Below, one piece after another: positions 47,573-58,780 of a DNA stretch of 64,000 bases (the stretch's first letter is position 1; the number at the start of each line of letters is the position of its first letter). Both the position numbers and the translations under genes were made by a program. The notes beneath the pieces are model-generated. The model had not been told where the DNA came from. It saw nothing but the letters and a program-made list of their open reading frames with translations, and made no database searches. The DNA lies in the NCBI GenBank assembly GCA_036365145.1, contig JAEOAD010000034.1:21171501-21235500 (forward strand), in the 5' to 3' direction. The DNA comes from Orientallactaga sibirica. Lineage: Eukaryota > Chordata > Mammalia > Rodentia > Dipodidae.

Positions 47573-48029
47573 GGGATTAGATTTTTTTCTTGTTTTCCGA
47601 AAGCCTTCAGAAGGACATTATTTATTTGAGATATCTGTTTTTGTAATACCATCAGTAAAAGAACTGCAGAAGATAGTCCTTGGGAAGAGAGCGTATAGAG
47701 GGAATGTAGAGGTCATTATCATCAATGGACTCAATGCTGAGAGAACAAAATGCTAGATTTCCTTATAAACTGCTCCCGTATATAAAAGGACAGTTCAACT
47801 TCCTTCCTGAAGAGGGATGTTCTGAGAATGGTCATTGGAAGTAACTGCAGAGATTCAAGCCAAGGTCTATGATACATGGCTACAAGTTCTCTTCATCCTC
47901 TTCCAGTGATGGGAATCTATGATTACATAGAAAGTCTCTGCATAGATGACCTTTACCTACAGGTTTCCATGACAGTGAGTGCTGTTACCTGCATATGAGT
48001 ACTCCCCTCACGTGTCTATGCTCCCCTCA

Positions 48030-48350
48030 CAAAATTGTTATGTTGAACTGTCACTTCAGACACAGTAATATTAAGAGGTGTGGCCTTTGAGGGGCGACAA
48101 GGTTACCTAATCTCTGCCCTTGTGGGTGGGATTGCTGCCTTTATAAAAGATGCCTGAAGAAGCTGGTTTACACATTCTACCACATGGCGACGCCGTCTTT
48201 GAGTAGAATGAAGGAAGCGTGAAATCTGCTGATGCCTCTGTCTTGGACCTCTCAGCTTCCAGAACAATGAACAACACATTTCTCTTACTTATAGATTGCC
48301 CAGTCCACGATACTTTGCTACGGCATCCTGAAAGGAGGAAAAGCACATAG
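48030..48350 (+). mobile_element. MT/MLT-like MaLR LTR, old
   Basis: TATTAAGAGGTGTGGCCTTT, GGGTGGGATTGCTGCCTTTA, GGACCTCTCAGCTTCCAGAA and ATTGCCCAGTCCACGATA match the usual order of MaLR LTRs. Confidence 0.6.
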
Positions 48351-48879
48351 ATGTAGGACCAGGAGGCCCCTCAGCTAAGCCATGAGCTCAGGGTGCCTTC
48401 CCTCTGAGAAAGTTCTGTGTGTTCTCCACTTACCACAACTGAGCATGGGGCAGCTGCATCACTGACCCCTGTGTCTTCTAACTCTCTGTCCCTATCTCTC
48501 GGTCTCTCTGCCTCTCTCTGCCCCCATTTTCACTTGTCCCTGGACCCAGAGCTTGCTGTTTCACTGTGTACTGCTGTATCTGTGTAGCGTCTGTCTTTGA
48601 GCATTTCTGCCTCACTCTCAGTCTGTATCTGCTTCCAGACATCTCGCCTCCTCTTCCCCAACCTCTCCATGCCTCCCTGCCCCAAGCACAGCCTCCAGCA
48701 AGATGCTACCATTCATATGCTTTAATGAAAACTGGATCCCTGTAAAGAGGGCTTGGGCTTCCTATTCAGCTGGTTCTAAACTCATTTGCTTGCTCAGACA
48801 CATCCTAAGTTTCTCTGTGGTTTGTTTATCCTTTTTCAATCACTTCCTTTTTGCCTTGATAGTGAACCTACAACTACCT

Positions 48880-49560
48880 AACTAACCACAGATACTCATC
48901 TCTCTAGCCCCAATAGCTAAAGACTTGTGTTCAACATTCCCTCTCTAAATTCCAAAACTGTTGTCTTTGGCAGTGGTTCTAAGGCAGCACTTCTCCTTCC
49001 ACAGAGCTTAAGCTTTGTGTTCAGTTCCTAAAACATTCCCCAGGGCAGGAAAAACACGGTAAGCCTGGGGTCGACTGTAAACTTCCTTGGATATGAAAGG
49101 TGGGGGTTCACAGAGTCCAGACAAAATGTGCCTGAGCATGGATGCTTCATCCACCCCATCCCTCAGGAGTTGTCCACCCTCAGCTTCCCTCTCATCTCTT
49201 GCTCAACCCGCAAACCATCCCCTGCATGGAGCCCTTGGCTCTTTCCTACATCTTGGCTCTCACCCTGGCTACTGACATCTTCTGACCACGACCTCCAGAG
49301 TAAAGCACAGGCCCTCCCACCTGAGGTCCTGGGTTCACATTTAGCTTCACCAATCACTTTTTTTTTTTTTTTTGGCAGTTCTGAGCAAGCAGCAACATCA
49401 CTTTCCCCAGTAGTACAGCTACTTCTTAATCACAATTACTCATCTCTAGCCTCCACTGCTAAAGACTCATATTTAACCTTCCCCTCTGAAATCCAAAACT
49501 GATTGGCACTGATCCTAATCAACACTTTTCTTTCCATAGATTCTTCCTTCCAGCAAACCC
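48880..49560 (+). repeat. Old local tandem duplication
   Basis: About 115 bp at 48893-49010 (ACTCATCTCTCTAGCC...TCCAAAACTG...CTTCCACAGAG) recurs in the same orientation at 49438-49545, roughly 75% identical by eye. No known transposon recognised in it. Confidence 0.5.
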
Positions 49561-50689
49561 TTCCTGGGTCTGTTTCCAACTCTTCAGAATGGGAGTGCCT
49601 GCCTGCCTGCCAAGGTTGTGTGTAAATCAAGAAGGAAGAAGGACACGAAGATTCTGAGACACAGCCAGTGAACATGCAGTGCCCCTGAACCACTGATGCC
49701 TGTCCTGCCTGTGCATCAGCCCATTCAATACCAGGCCCCTGCTTATCTGCTGGGCTACAGCAAGTAAGCAGACGAGTGGCAATACTGCTGATCCACAGTT
49801 AGAGTCTGCTAGGAGATTTCAGCAGGTATGTAGTTCAGGTGACTTACTTTGGATATCTTCATATCACTGTCACCAATAACCTCTCAGTTATAAAATCACC
49901 CTCACCCATCTTCATCTATGAAATCTACCTGAAAGCCCAAATTGAACCACTCTCTCCTCTCTGAACTCCCCTGAACCCTCTCAATGGTGATAATCCATCT
50001 CCACATGAATGTCCACTCACCAAAAACTGTACATGTGGTGTTCCCCAGACATTTATTTAGCATGTCCTAAACACAAAAGACTTGTCAATGATAAAAAGCT
50101 GTGACCATCTCACAGGTGGGCAGGAGCTGTATAAAGGTATCATAAGCATGCTGTGTGGTAAGTCTTCTTTCTGTAATTGACATTTGGATTGGACTCATTC
50201 TGAGGTGAGAATGTGAACTGTGTACAGGAATGCCACTGTGAACGCAGTGCAGAGCAGGACTCTCTGATCCTGTATACCCCACAACCCAGTACAGCCCTAC
50301 AAACTAAGCAGTAGTGCTATACCCAGGGACAAAATAATAGTGATTGTCAGCTCACATCTGCCTCATATGTCTCATTCCTAGTAGAGTCTGGTCCAGAAAT
50401 GAGGGAATGCCCACATTGACCAACATGGGCCGGAGAACATTGAATAGGGCCAATGAAATGGTCTGCTTGCTTGGCCAAGACCCGTGGGGTTCATCTTGCT
50501 TGCTCATAATTTGAAGACACACTGACACTCTGTGACAGCCCATAAACCTCCATTTGCTAGCAAAAGCTGACCTGTTTTTTGCAGTCTTTATCCATAATTT
50601 CATTTGAGTATGATGAACTACAGGGTATTTCTGTATTTGATCACTGCGAGTTCTTTCAGAACTTACCAAAGAGTGTTCTATGCCACGGT

Positions 50690-51045
50690 TATCCATTGAA
50701 AGACATTTGGCTTATTTCCATTTTTGAGCTGTTATGAGCAAATCCATGATGAATATTCATGTACGGGTCTTTGTGTAAATTGATTTTGATTTTTCTGGTA
50801 TAAATGCCCCAGAGTAACATTGTTGGGTCATATGGAGAGCACATGTTTAATTGTATAAGCAAATGCTGTAATTGTTGTGGAGGTATATCATTTTACTTAC
50901 ATCAGCAACATGTCAAAGTTCCAACATTCCCTCTCCAGCATTTGCTATGATCACTGTTTTGATATCTTAGCCCCACTGGTAGCATTTCTGATACTGAAGT
51001 AGTATCTCACTGTGGTTTTCATTTGCCTTTCTTCTTACTTGCTTA
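50690..51045 (-). mobile_element. Ancient L1 fragment, antisense
   Basis: Resembles the antisense ends of old mammalian L1s: TTATTTCCATTTTTGAGCTG, ACATTGTTGGGTCATATGG, then GTATCTCACTGTGGTTTTCA. Strongly diverged; no coding potential. Confidence 0.6.
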
Positions 51046-51287
51046 CCTGCTGTCTCTTTTCCCGGTTTGGTGATATTGACATCTATTTTGGTTGCCACAA
51101 GTATTTCTTCTTTCCTTCTAGATTCCCAGTGGACAGAAGTCAAACAGCTTCCAGGTAAATAAGGAGTTAGCGCACTAGCGTGTCCATTCTCCGTATAAGA
51201 AAGTGTTCTGGGTGACAGGGATGAAGCAGTGAAAAGACAGACAAAAGTTCCTACGTCTACAGAGCTTATGTCAGTCCCCTTGTGTCC

Positions 51288-51690
51288 ACAGGGAGTGTTT
51301 CCAAGACCCCCAGGAGATGCCTGAAACAGGATACTGGAGCCTATGATACATTCCTTGACCTATGGAATAGCTTATCATGGTTGGGGGGGCCTCCTAATGA
51401 CCCATTGAAGGTGAAAATACTGTAAGCTTAAAATGTATTTAATACACTTAATCTCCCATACTCACAGGTGATCTGCAGAGTACTGCCAAGTATAACTGTT
51501 CACGCTCATGGTCTAATGATCAATGGGGGGCTGGCGCTTGCTACTACTGCTCAGAATCTCCAGAGAGTCCATGAAAACTCGAAGTACAGTTTGCACTGAA
51601 TGCACATTGCTTGTATACATCACAAAGGGAAAATTTGTGTGTCAAACCATTATCAATTAGGTACCATCTATAAGTGTCTTTTACCATAGC
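51288..51690 (+). mobile_element. Tigger/MER44-like DNA transposon fossils
   Basis: CCAAGACCCCCAGGAGATGC near 51300 is Tigger-like. AAATGTATTTAATACACTTA and ACTCGAAGTACAGTTTGCAC (51435-51600) follow the MER44/Tigger7 pattern. Highly diverged. Confidence 0.5.
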
Positions 51691-52159
51691 CAATGCTGCA
51701 GAGTGCAGGGCCTAGAAAGGGGACAGTGAAGCACAGAAAAAGAAGCTCCCAACGCTCAGTTAGACATTCAGAAGTGGGGAACCAGGAGACTCTCTGTCTC
51801 AACTGGGATCAGAGGCACTGAATCTTGGCCCACAGTGTTTTTATTCTTGGGCTTAAGCATGTATCACAGACATCTTACATATGCATCACAAATAGTGACT
51901 TTGACATAAAAATACAGACTGTCTTGAGAGAAGGTCCTTACTTTTATGACATGTGGTTTTAAGATAACAGGTTTGTTTGCTAAGAAAGTATATGGCTATG
52001 GTAAACAGAACATAGGGCCTATGGTTAGGATTTAACCTATTTTATCTAATTTGAGCAGATACATTCTCACTTGCAAGGCCTACATGCTTACTTTTGTGAA
52101 ATTATGCTATCAGTAACATTGAGATACAAAGATACAACAATGGTCTCCAACAATTTTTA

Positions 52160-52560
52160 CTCTGCACATATACTTATGATAAAGTTTACTTATAAATTAA
52201 ATCTATATAAAAATTAGAATAAAAATAGAAGCTGAGGGTAGTGGCTCAGGCCTGTAACAGGAAGATCGACCTGAGTTTAATGCTTGCCTGGGCTACAGAG
52301 TATGTTCCAAATCAGCCTGGGCTAGAGTAAGACCCTACCTCAAGAGACTGAAAAGCTAAACAATACATGTTAATAAAATAGAGCCATTGTAACAGTACAC
52401 CGTAATAAAATTGCCAGCATCACTATTCCGGTGCTTTGATACCACAGTTAAATAAGATAAGGGCTGCTTTCGTGTAAGTCCTGTGATACTGTGGTGGTGA
52501 ATCTGGCCATGGAGATAAGTATCAGTGGGTTCACAGTGGGCCGTGCATGTACAACATGAA
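52160..52560 (+). mobile_element. Tigger-like fossil, interrupted by B1-like SINE
   Basis: ACTTATGATAAAGTTTACTT and TAAATTAAATCT before the SINE, CAGTACACCGTAATAAAATT after it, in the order expected for a Tigger element. The left part may lie at 51288-51370. Confidence 0.5.
52230..52350 (+). repeat. B1-like SINE with internal deletion
   Basis: GCTGAGGGTAGTGGCTCAGG, then CAGCCTGGGCTAGAGTAAGA; the middle is shortened. It interrupts a Tigger-like fossil. Confidence 0.7.
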
Positions 52561-52899
52561 CAGTGGAACAGAAACACTATTCGTGTCCTGGGTGGGAAAG
52601 AGCAAGACAGTGCCAGATGCCACCATGTTACTCAGAACAATAAGCAATTCAGATCTTGTTAACTGTTTATTGCTGGGGTTTTCTGTTTACTGTTTTTGGA
52701 CCATGTTGACTATGCATAGCTGAAACTATAAAAGCAAAACTGTAGCCGAGGGGTCCTACTATATTTTGGTCAGGGAGATGGCAAGCAAATAAAATACATA
52801 AGCTAATTTATAGCACATTAGATGTTCTTATGTGCAACAGAAAAAAAAATCAAAGAAGTAGATAGAGAATTATCTTAATTATAATTTAAAACAGAATGT

Positions 52900-53194
52900 T
52901 TGGTGGCAGAAAGAATGTAAGAACCAAAGGAAGGGACGAACTGCTTTGTAATACTGTCATTCAGACACAACATGGCCATGATATTCATGATCTCTACACA
53001 AGACCTGCATAATAGGAGGGGGAAAGTGATGACATCAAAATAGAACGAGAACTAGTTGAAAAGAGTAAATGGTTCAGTTGAAGGGAAGAGATGAGGAGGG
53101 ACAAAGCAGGGTAGTGGGATGGTATTGTGACCATGGTATACTGTGTATAAGTATGGAGGCTGCCAATAAAAAGTGAGATAAAATAAAGCAAAAT
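52900..53194 (+). mobile_element. L1 3' end, 5'-truncated, with target duplication
   Basis: About 295 bp of L1 3' UTR (GCAGAAAGAATGTAAGAACC onward) ending in AAATAAAGCAAAAT. It is flanked by a perfect 12-bp repeat AAAACAGAATGT at 52888-52899 and 53195-53206. Confidence 0.85.
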
Positions 53195-53206
53195 AAAACA
53201 GAATGT

Positions 53207-53380
53207 GTGGAAAAGCATCATTGAAAAGGGACCAGCAAGAGCACAGAGGAGAGATGGGGTAAGGTAGCGGGAGGGTAAAGTACAAAGCGACATATGTATG
53301 AAAATGTCATGATGAAACTTATTATTCTGTATGCCAACTGAAAAAGGTTAATTTACAAAAAAATTAAAAAAAAAAAAAGA
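53207..53380 (+). mobile_element. Older L1 3' end
   Basis: Contains ATGTATGAAAATGTCATGAT and TTCTGTATGCCAACT, a common rodent L1 terminus, then an A-rich tail. A similar end (TTCTGTATGCTAACT) occurs near 33415. Confidence 0.55.
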
Positions 53381-54654
53381 ATGGGCCTCCTTGAGAGGAG
53401 ACATGTGAGTGACAACTGAGGGGTGCAGGAAGCCATGTGGATGTCTGTGTGGAGAGAGCCTGTGAGTCTGAAGCAGGTTTGTGAGGTGTGAACAAAGCCT
53501 CAGCATCGAAGCAGCCAGGATAGAGCAGTAGGGGAGGATGGGGTGACAACGCAGCAGCCAGGATAGACAGTGGCCAAGGACAGGCTGACAAGGCCAGAGC
53601 TATAATGGAGGAGGCTGTCCAGGTAGGGCTTCTTGGGCCTGGTTGACTTGGTTTTTCCTTCAGTGAGGTGGTGGTGTGGTTTTTAAAGGCAGAGGGCAAG
53701 TAAGTTGGGAAACTTGTATTTCATTATAAAAGAACCATCCTGGCTGCTCTATTGAGAGCAGCTTGACAAAAGGAGAATGAGGGAGACCAGCTTGGGCTCT
53801 GCTGCAAGCATCCATGTGAGTCATGATGACATCAAAAGAAATGTTAAGCTACAATAGTAAAGATTTAGGCTAGTCTCAAAGCTCCACTTCTTAGCAATTT
53901 GTTAAGCCCAGCATGGGTAAGTAAAAGGACCATTGTCTTCTGGGATTTTTTTGAAAGTGAGTTACATGCTTCTCTCAGTGGATATTAGCTACGTGACAGT
54001 TGCTGTTCAGAGCAGCAGCCACAGGAAAGGGACATGACTTGGCACTTGCCCTCCTAGGTCTCATGGTGTAATAGGAAAAACAGAAACATAGCCAAGCCCA
54101 GTGAGTATGAAGAGTTCAATGGCAGGGGAAGTCACATGAGCACAGAAGAGAGCATCTTGCCTAGTTGGAAGAGCTAATGCAGGAGAGGTTTGTGCATACA
54201 GTTAAGGACTAGGAGGCATCGGGATAGGAGAGAGCAGAAGCTCCAGCAAATAGCAAGGACCAGCAAAGCTAGTCCACAGGGGACTGGAGGGACTGGGGCT
54301 GGGGAAAATAGGAAGAGGTGAGGCTGAACCTTGGGGAGGGGTACCAGTAAGCAGGATCCAGGTCATGAGGCCTTTCCAAATGACCTGGAGGTCTGGGCTG
54401 TCATCAGTGCACAAGCAGCTACTGAACAGAGGCTCTACTCAAAATGCCATGGGCCGTTCTGTCAGCTTCCTATAACTTGCCTATTTACAAGCCTCTCTAC
54501 TCTTCTCTGGCATCACCACCCTCTTCTCTAAGGCCATGTTCAACCCCCTCAGATTTCTCCAGGAAGCTTCCCCATTCCCTCAGTAGACAAGACTGGCTCC
54601 TCTCAGTAGAGCCAGCATGGGAGAGACCTGTGTGTTCACCAATGTATAGCATGT
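53381..54654. other. Intergenic upstream of TNFSF15
   Basis: G/A-rich unique DNA without recognised exon; the 111-codon minus-strand frame at 53364-53699 begins in the complement of an L1 A tail and is not a gene. Confidence 0.5.
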
Positions 54655-54847
54655 GCAGTGAAGAGTCAGGGTCAGAAGTCAGCCTGCCCAAGTCCCAATC
54701 TTGCCCTCACTCCCTATGCTTCAGTGCCTCATCTGTCAAATAGGGATAATAACATGACTACCTCAAGAGGTTGCTCCTGGATCAGTTAATTTCATTGACA
54801 CCTTTAACTCAGAGCAGTAAGGCAATAAGTAACTGCTGAATAAATGT
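54655..54847 (+). repeat. MIR fossil
   Basis: GCTTCAGTGCCTCATCTGTC, AAATAGGGATAATAACATGA, GCAATAAGTAACTGCTGAAT: clear MIR. Confidence 0.75.
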
Positions 54848-55409
54848 CACCGTTTTATTTGCTGACATCCCCTACTGAGCCAACATACACAGCAAGGCCT
54901 GTCCCTGGTGCTCAGGTAACTTTGGGATGATGAGGCATAGGAGTTAGTGTCCTTCCTGCTTTGGCAAACAGCTCTGACTATGACCTCATACTCTCTGCTT
55001 GGCCTGTGGTCCACACATCCTTTCTTTCCACAGGTAGAAGCCAGAACTTCAAAGTCTTCACTTAGAAAGCCTAGACCATCTTCCTAGGTCCACAGTCTTA
55101 ATCCCAAAATGACCTGGGGCAGACCGACCAATGCCTTCCCCTTTAGGAATATCAATATTCCCAAATATCTAATGGGAACCAGCTGTTAACTAAAGCAGAA
55201 AAAGAGGGCTTGGCAGCACTCTGGGAAGAGCTGATGCAAACGTGATTTCCATTTCCTGTTGCAAGCCACACACCTCCCAGTTCCTCACTTTCACTTCCAA
55301 AAGGCAAGAACCACCCAGACCACAGCATCTGGCATGATTCCAGCAGGGAGCAGGTATGTTTTAATTTGCCCCACCCACTGACTTGATGAATTCTTGTTCC
55401 CCTCCTCCA

Positions 55410-55419
55410 GGGACTTTCC
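55410..55419 (+). promoter_or_regulatory. Consensus NF-kB site upstream of TNFSF15
   Basis: The 10-mer GGGACTTTCC, a perfect match to the kappa-B consensus GGGRNNYYCC, lies 290 bp before the TNFSF15 ATG. TNFSF15 is known to be induced by TNF, IL-1 and Fc-receptor or TLR signals through NF-kB, so the position is meaningful. Function here is inference; a 10-mer of this degeneracy also occurs by chance. Confidence 0.55.
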
Positions 55420-55463
55420 TAACTTCCTTCTGTAAATGAAGGACGGAGCACATGAGCATACTG

Positions 55464-55473
55464 TATATAAATA
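55464..55473 (+). promoter_or_regulatory. TATA-like motif, distal candidate
   Basis: TATATAAATA, a strong TATA match, lies 236 bp before the TNFSF15 ATG and 45 bp after the NF-kB motif. If used, transcription would start near 55495, inside or next to a T-run (55493-55506), giving a 5' UTR of about 210 nt that contains two in-frame upstream ATGs. Confidence 0.35.
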
Positions 55474-55648
55474 TGCTTGGGAAAGCTTTCTCCTTTTTTT
55501 TTTTTTAACCAAACTTAGTTTCTGTTGTAGGTGGTGCATTCCCTAGGAGGGCAGGGCCAGCAGCAGAGGGCTATCAGGGGGAGAGGGAGGGAGAAAAGAA
55601 AGGGGAGGAGAGACAGCTGATGAACCCACCCAGTGTGAGTAGCTCTCC

Positions 55649-55655
55649 TATTTAA
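55649..55655 (+). promoter_or_regulatory. TATA-like motif, proximal candidate
   Basis: TATTTAA lies 54 bp before the TNFSF15 ATG. A start about 25-30 bp downstream (near 55680) would give a short leader of about 30 nt and would exclude both in-frame upstream ATGs at 55655 and 55667, making the 55709 ATG the first one. This fits the conserved protein start better than the distal TATA-like motif does. Confidence 0.4.
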
Positions 55656-55708
55656 TGGGGGGGTCTATGGCCAGAAGCATTCAGAGGCACCTTTGGGACA
55701 GCAAGAAC

Positions 55709-55936
55709 ATGGCGGAAGAGCTGGGGCTGAGCTTTGGTGAAGCAACCAATGAGGAAATGCTTTCTGAAGGCGGCAGCTGCAGGCCAGAGGACAGGACCAG
55801 GCTGGCAGCCAGAAGCAAAGACCGACGTTGTGCTCTAACCTGCTGCCTGCTGCCCTTCCCCATCCTGGCAGGACTTATCATCTACCTGCTGCTCGGCCAG
55901 CTCTGGGCCCAAAGAGAAGACTGTGCGCAGCTCCAG
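55709..55936 (+). CDS. TNFSF15: TNFSF15 (TL1A), first coding exon only
   Basis: Seen: an ATG in a strong context (A at -3, G at +4) opens 76 codons beginning MAEELGLSFGE and ending in CAQLQ, directly followed by the splice donor GTAAGC; the frame is phase 0 at the junction. Residues 1-40 are polar (cytoplasmic tail); about 41-64 form one hydrophobic segment (CALTCCLLPFPILAGL onward) typical of a type II membrane anchor; the last dozen residues start the extracellular stalk. The start, the LAARSK stretch and the TCCLL-FPILAGL anchor match mammalian TNFSF15 closely, in particular the mouse form. Known: TNFSF15 is a TNF-superfamily ligand of about 250 residues that signals as a trimer through DR3 (TNFRSF25) and is shed or displayed by endothelial and myeloid cells. 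The exon lacks the TNF-homology domain, carried by later exons not found before 64000. The anchor is intact and no stop or frameshift is seen, so this is probably the live gene. Confidence 0.93.
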
Positions 55937-56382
55937 GTAAGCAAACCTAAACCTGGCTCCGTCCTGGGGGATTCGTGGCCCATCCTGTTCCAACCTCGGT
56001 CTCAGGATAGAGTGCTTAGATATCACATTACTTGCTTCGATGGGCAAAGCAAGTGCAGAATGGGAGGACGGGAGGGTGGACAGTTTCCATCTGGTTCTTA
56101 TTCTTGGTATTTCCAGGGAATTGAATTGTCTGTTCTTGTGTTTATGAAGGAATAACTTCAAGCTCCATATTTTTAGATAATTACAATCATTGTGTAGTTT
56201 AGAAACATTTCTTTAAAAAGAAGCTTTTAGAATATATTATGTAACACATGATTATCAAGAAAAGATAAGAAAATCACAGATGAGGAAATGAAAAACATTC
56301 TTATCCATAAATCTTTAGCACTGACAACTATCTGAGGAATAGAATTCCATTTTTCCTTTCTTTGTCATTTTTTAAATTTTGA

Positions 56383-56485
56383 CATTTTTTTATTGACAGC
56401 TTCTATACTTACACACAATAAACCATGATATTTCCCTCCCCTCCCCCACTCCCCTTCAGAACTCCACTCTCCATCATATCCATTT
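56383..56485 (-). mobile_element. L1 3' end, antisense, in TNFSF15 intron 1
   Basis: The complement of the same L1 terminus found at 15700-15760 (TTTATTGACAGCTTCTATAC, AAACCATGATATTTCCCTCC). It abuts an antisense DIP-like SINE. Confidence 0.75.
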
Positions 56486-56489
56486 TATT

Positions 56490-56704
56490 TTTTTTAAATT
56501 TTGATTTATTTATAAGCAGAGAGAGATGGAGAGAAGTGAGACAGACAGAGAGAATGGGCACACCAGGACCTCCAGCCACTGCAAATGAACTCCAGATTCA
56601 TGTCCTATTTTGTGCATCTGGCTTTATGTGGGTACTGGGCAATTGAACCTGGGTCATTAGGCTTTGCAGGCAAGCGCCTTAACCACTGAGCAATCTCTCC
56701 AGCT
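56490..56704 (-). repeat. DIP-like SINE, TNFSF15 intron 1
   Basis: Antisense; GCACACCAGGACCTCCAGCC and TGAGCAATCTCTCCAGCTCC. Confidence 0.92.
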
Positions 56705-57483
56705 CCCATTCTATTGTCAGTAAGGTAGGATTATTCTGAGTTTCCAAACATATTATGGTTTTGTCTGTATAGTAATGAACCCATGACTATATAGTGGTGT
56801 GGATGACTGAATCATGTTCCTACATGTGTGCGGTAACACTGATTTAATAAATTCCCTTTCTTAGATTTATAAATCATTTTAAGTGGCCAAAAAAGAACTA
56901 CCTGCTTGGCTGTAAGGTCTTGCTGGGGTGGGGAGAGCTCAACTACAAAAAGGGTATGGGAGTGGGGTTTTGGGAGAAAGGATACAGGTGTCCAAGAAGA
57001 AACTTGGAATTTGGGACTAGAAACCTCCAGAAAATACCTAAAAGCCTAAAATACATTATTATTTAAGTAATACTACTTGGAGGGAAAATGCTCATGCATA
57101 ATCTGTGATGCCTACTCTAATTTTAGTCCTAAGAATTTTCCCTAAAGGGGAAAATATTTTTGCTCAATTGAAAACCTGGTGTTTGATCAACCCTGGCTAA
57201 TTTCCAAGCCAGGGCTAATGTGTAACTCCCACCACCCAATCAGGGTCAGCAAACAGACAATGACTCAGGCAGCAGTCTTCTTGGCCACATGCCACAGCTC
57301 ATAAAATGTAGAATTATGCAGATGGCCCAGGAAGGCTATAGATGTTGGAAGGAAACTGCAGGGCACTGGAGATCAGGCTGTGGCCCTGAGATGCCCCACG
57401 GTGGGGGAGGGTAGTTACTATGAGAAGCTAACTATGGCACTCAGGTGTGCTAGAACTCTCTCCAGCCATAAAGGACAGCTGAT

Positions 57484-57714
57484 TTTTTTTATTTTTTTAA
57501 TTTAATTTAATTAGTTAATTTATTTATTAAAGACAGAGAAAGGAAGAGAGAAGAAGAGTGAGAAGTGTGACACTAGGACCTCTAGCCACTGCAAATGAAC
57601 TCCAGACACATGTGCCGCCATGTGCATCTGGCTTATGTGGGGCCTGGAGAATCAAACCTGGGACCTTAGGCTTTGCAGGCATACGCCTTAACTGCTAAGC
57701 CATCCCTCCAGCCG
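57484..57714 (-). repeat. DIP-like SINE, TNFSF15 intron 1
   Basis: Antisense; long AT-rich tail, CAGACACATGTGCCGCCATG; 12-bp near-perfect duplication AGGACAGCTGAT / AGGACAGGTGAT at 57472-57483 and 57715-57726. Confidence 0.93.
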
Positions 57715-58634
57715 AGGACAGGTGATCTTAAACAAGGCCTCCAGCAAGCTGTGCCTCCCTAGCCTCTGAAAGAAAATAACCCTCAAACACGAGATGCCAC
57801 TCCCTAGGATACTGTCTACAGTCCCTGTGTTGACAGAAGCCAGAGAAAGTTTTGATCCAGCTAAGGGCATTAGTAGACGCTACAGTCAAGGAAAGCAATT
57901 TGGGGTAGTCACTAGACATGAAGACCTACCTGTGAAGTGAAGCACATCTCCCTATGTCTGCCCTACTCAGATGTTTCAGATGCAAACCAACCACACTAAT
58001 ATCACCCACCCTGTTGTAGGGAGACAAGACACATAGGGACAATTAGGGCTATTGTCACATCGGGCTATGAAAGTTCCTTGCACATCAGAAGACAAAGAGG
58101 AGTGAGGCTAAGACACATGGAGTGATCTGGGTTCTGAAACGAAGCAGCTGACCACTCAAAGGAGAGAGCGGAAAGAACAACATCTCCAAGAGTTTGCAGG
58201 GGTTAAAGAAAGGCCTCTTGGCTGAGGTGCACAGGTGGAAAGAAACAAAAGGGCTGGGAGCATCCAAGCCTCAGTAGCAGTGAGAAGTCAGCTACCACTA
58301 TACCCTGGCATGGCGTAAAGGAGGTGTTAGAAAAACCAAGGGGGAACTAATCTTGGGAGAGGCCCTTCTTGAGGGTCTGAAGGTAGGGTAGAGAACAAAA
58401 CGAGCAGAAGTGGATGGGAAACACTGGCCACTCTGCCCTCTGGCCTTCTATCTCATTGACCAGAAGCAACTGGACATCAGGGCTCAAAGGAGCAGGCCAG
58501 GGAGCAGCAGGACAGGAGGTCAACCTCAGGAGGCATGGAGCAGCCCTGAGAAGGGCAGAGATCTGGATTAACCAGCTTGGAGAAGATGGCAGAATGTGAG
58601 ATTCAAGGAGGAAAGCCAAGCTAAAATATGGTTC

Positions 58635-58780
58635 TTAGATAGTTGGGTTTGAAATCCAGCTCAACCACTTTCAGCCATATGAACAACAGGCTCATGGCTC
58701 CATTTCTTTGAGCATTTTACCTTTTCCACCAAAAGAGGGTGTTAGTGTCAGCCCCTGACAGTTTTGATAAGGCACGTGCA
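58635..58780 (+). repeat. MIR fossil, TNFSF15 intron 1
   Basis: GGTTTGAAATCCAGCTCAAC, CACTTTCAGCCATATGA. Confidence 0.55.

Larger units (their letters stand above)
40197..47645 (-). mobile_element. L1 retrotransposon, antisense, with nested insertions
   Basis: Antisense L1 reading right to left. The left end is T-rich (complement of an A tail, 40198-40215); 42398-43440 matches the L1 3' UTR copies at 28262-29400 (antisense) and 8045-8960 (sense); 43440-46440 and 46690-47600 match the 3' and middle parts of ORF2. On the minus strand, around 47084-47400, a decayed frame reads NELETIFKIDEIKSWFFKKF and NQINKIRDENED, typical of L1 ORF2 near the start of the reverse transcriptase. It is 5'-truncated at about 47645 and full of stops. 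It is interrupted by an LTR element, two tRNA SINEs, two B1s and, within one B1, an RPLP1 pseudogene. Confidence 0.85.

Noticed and set aside
55681..56161. Minus-strand frames over the TNFSF15 exon
   Set aside because: They are shadows of a conserved coding exon on the + strand.
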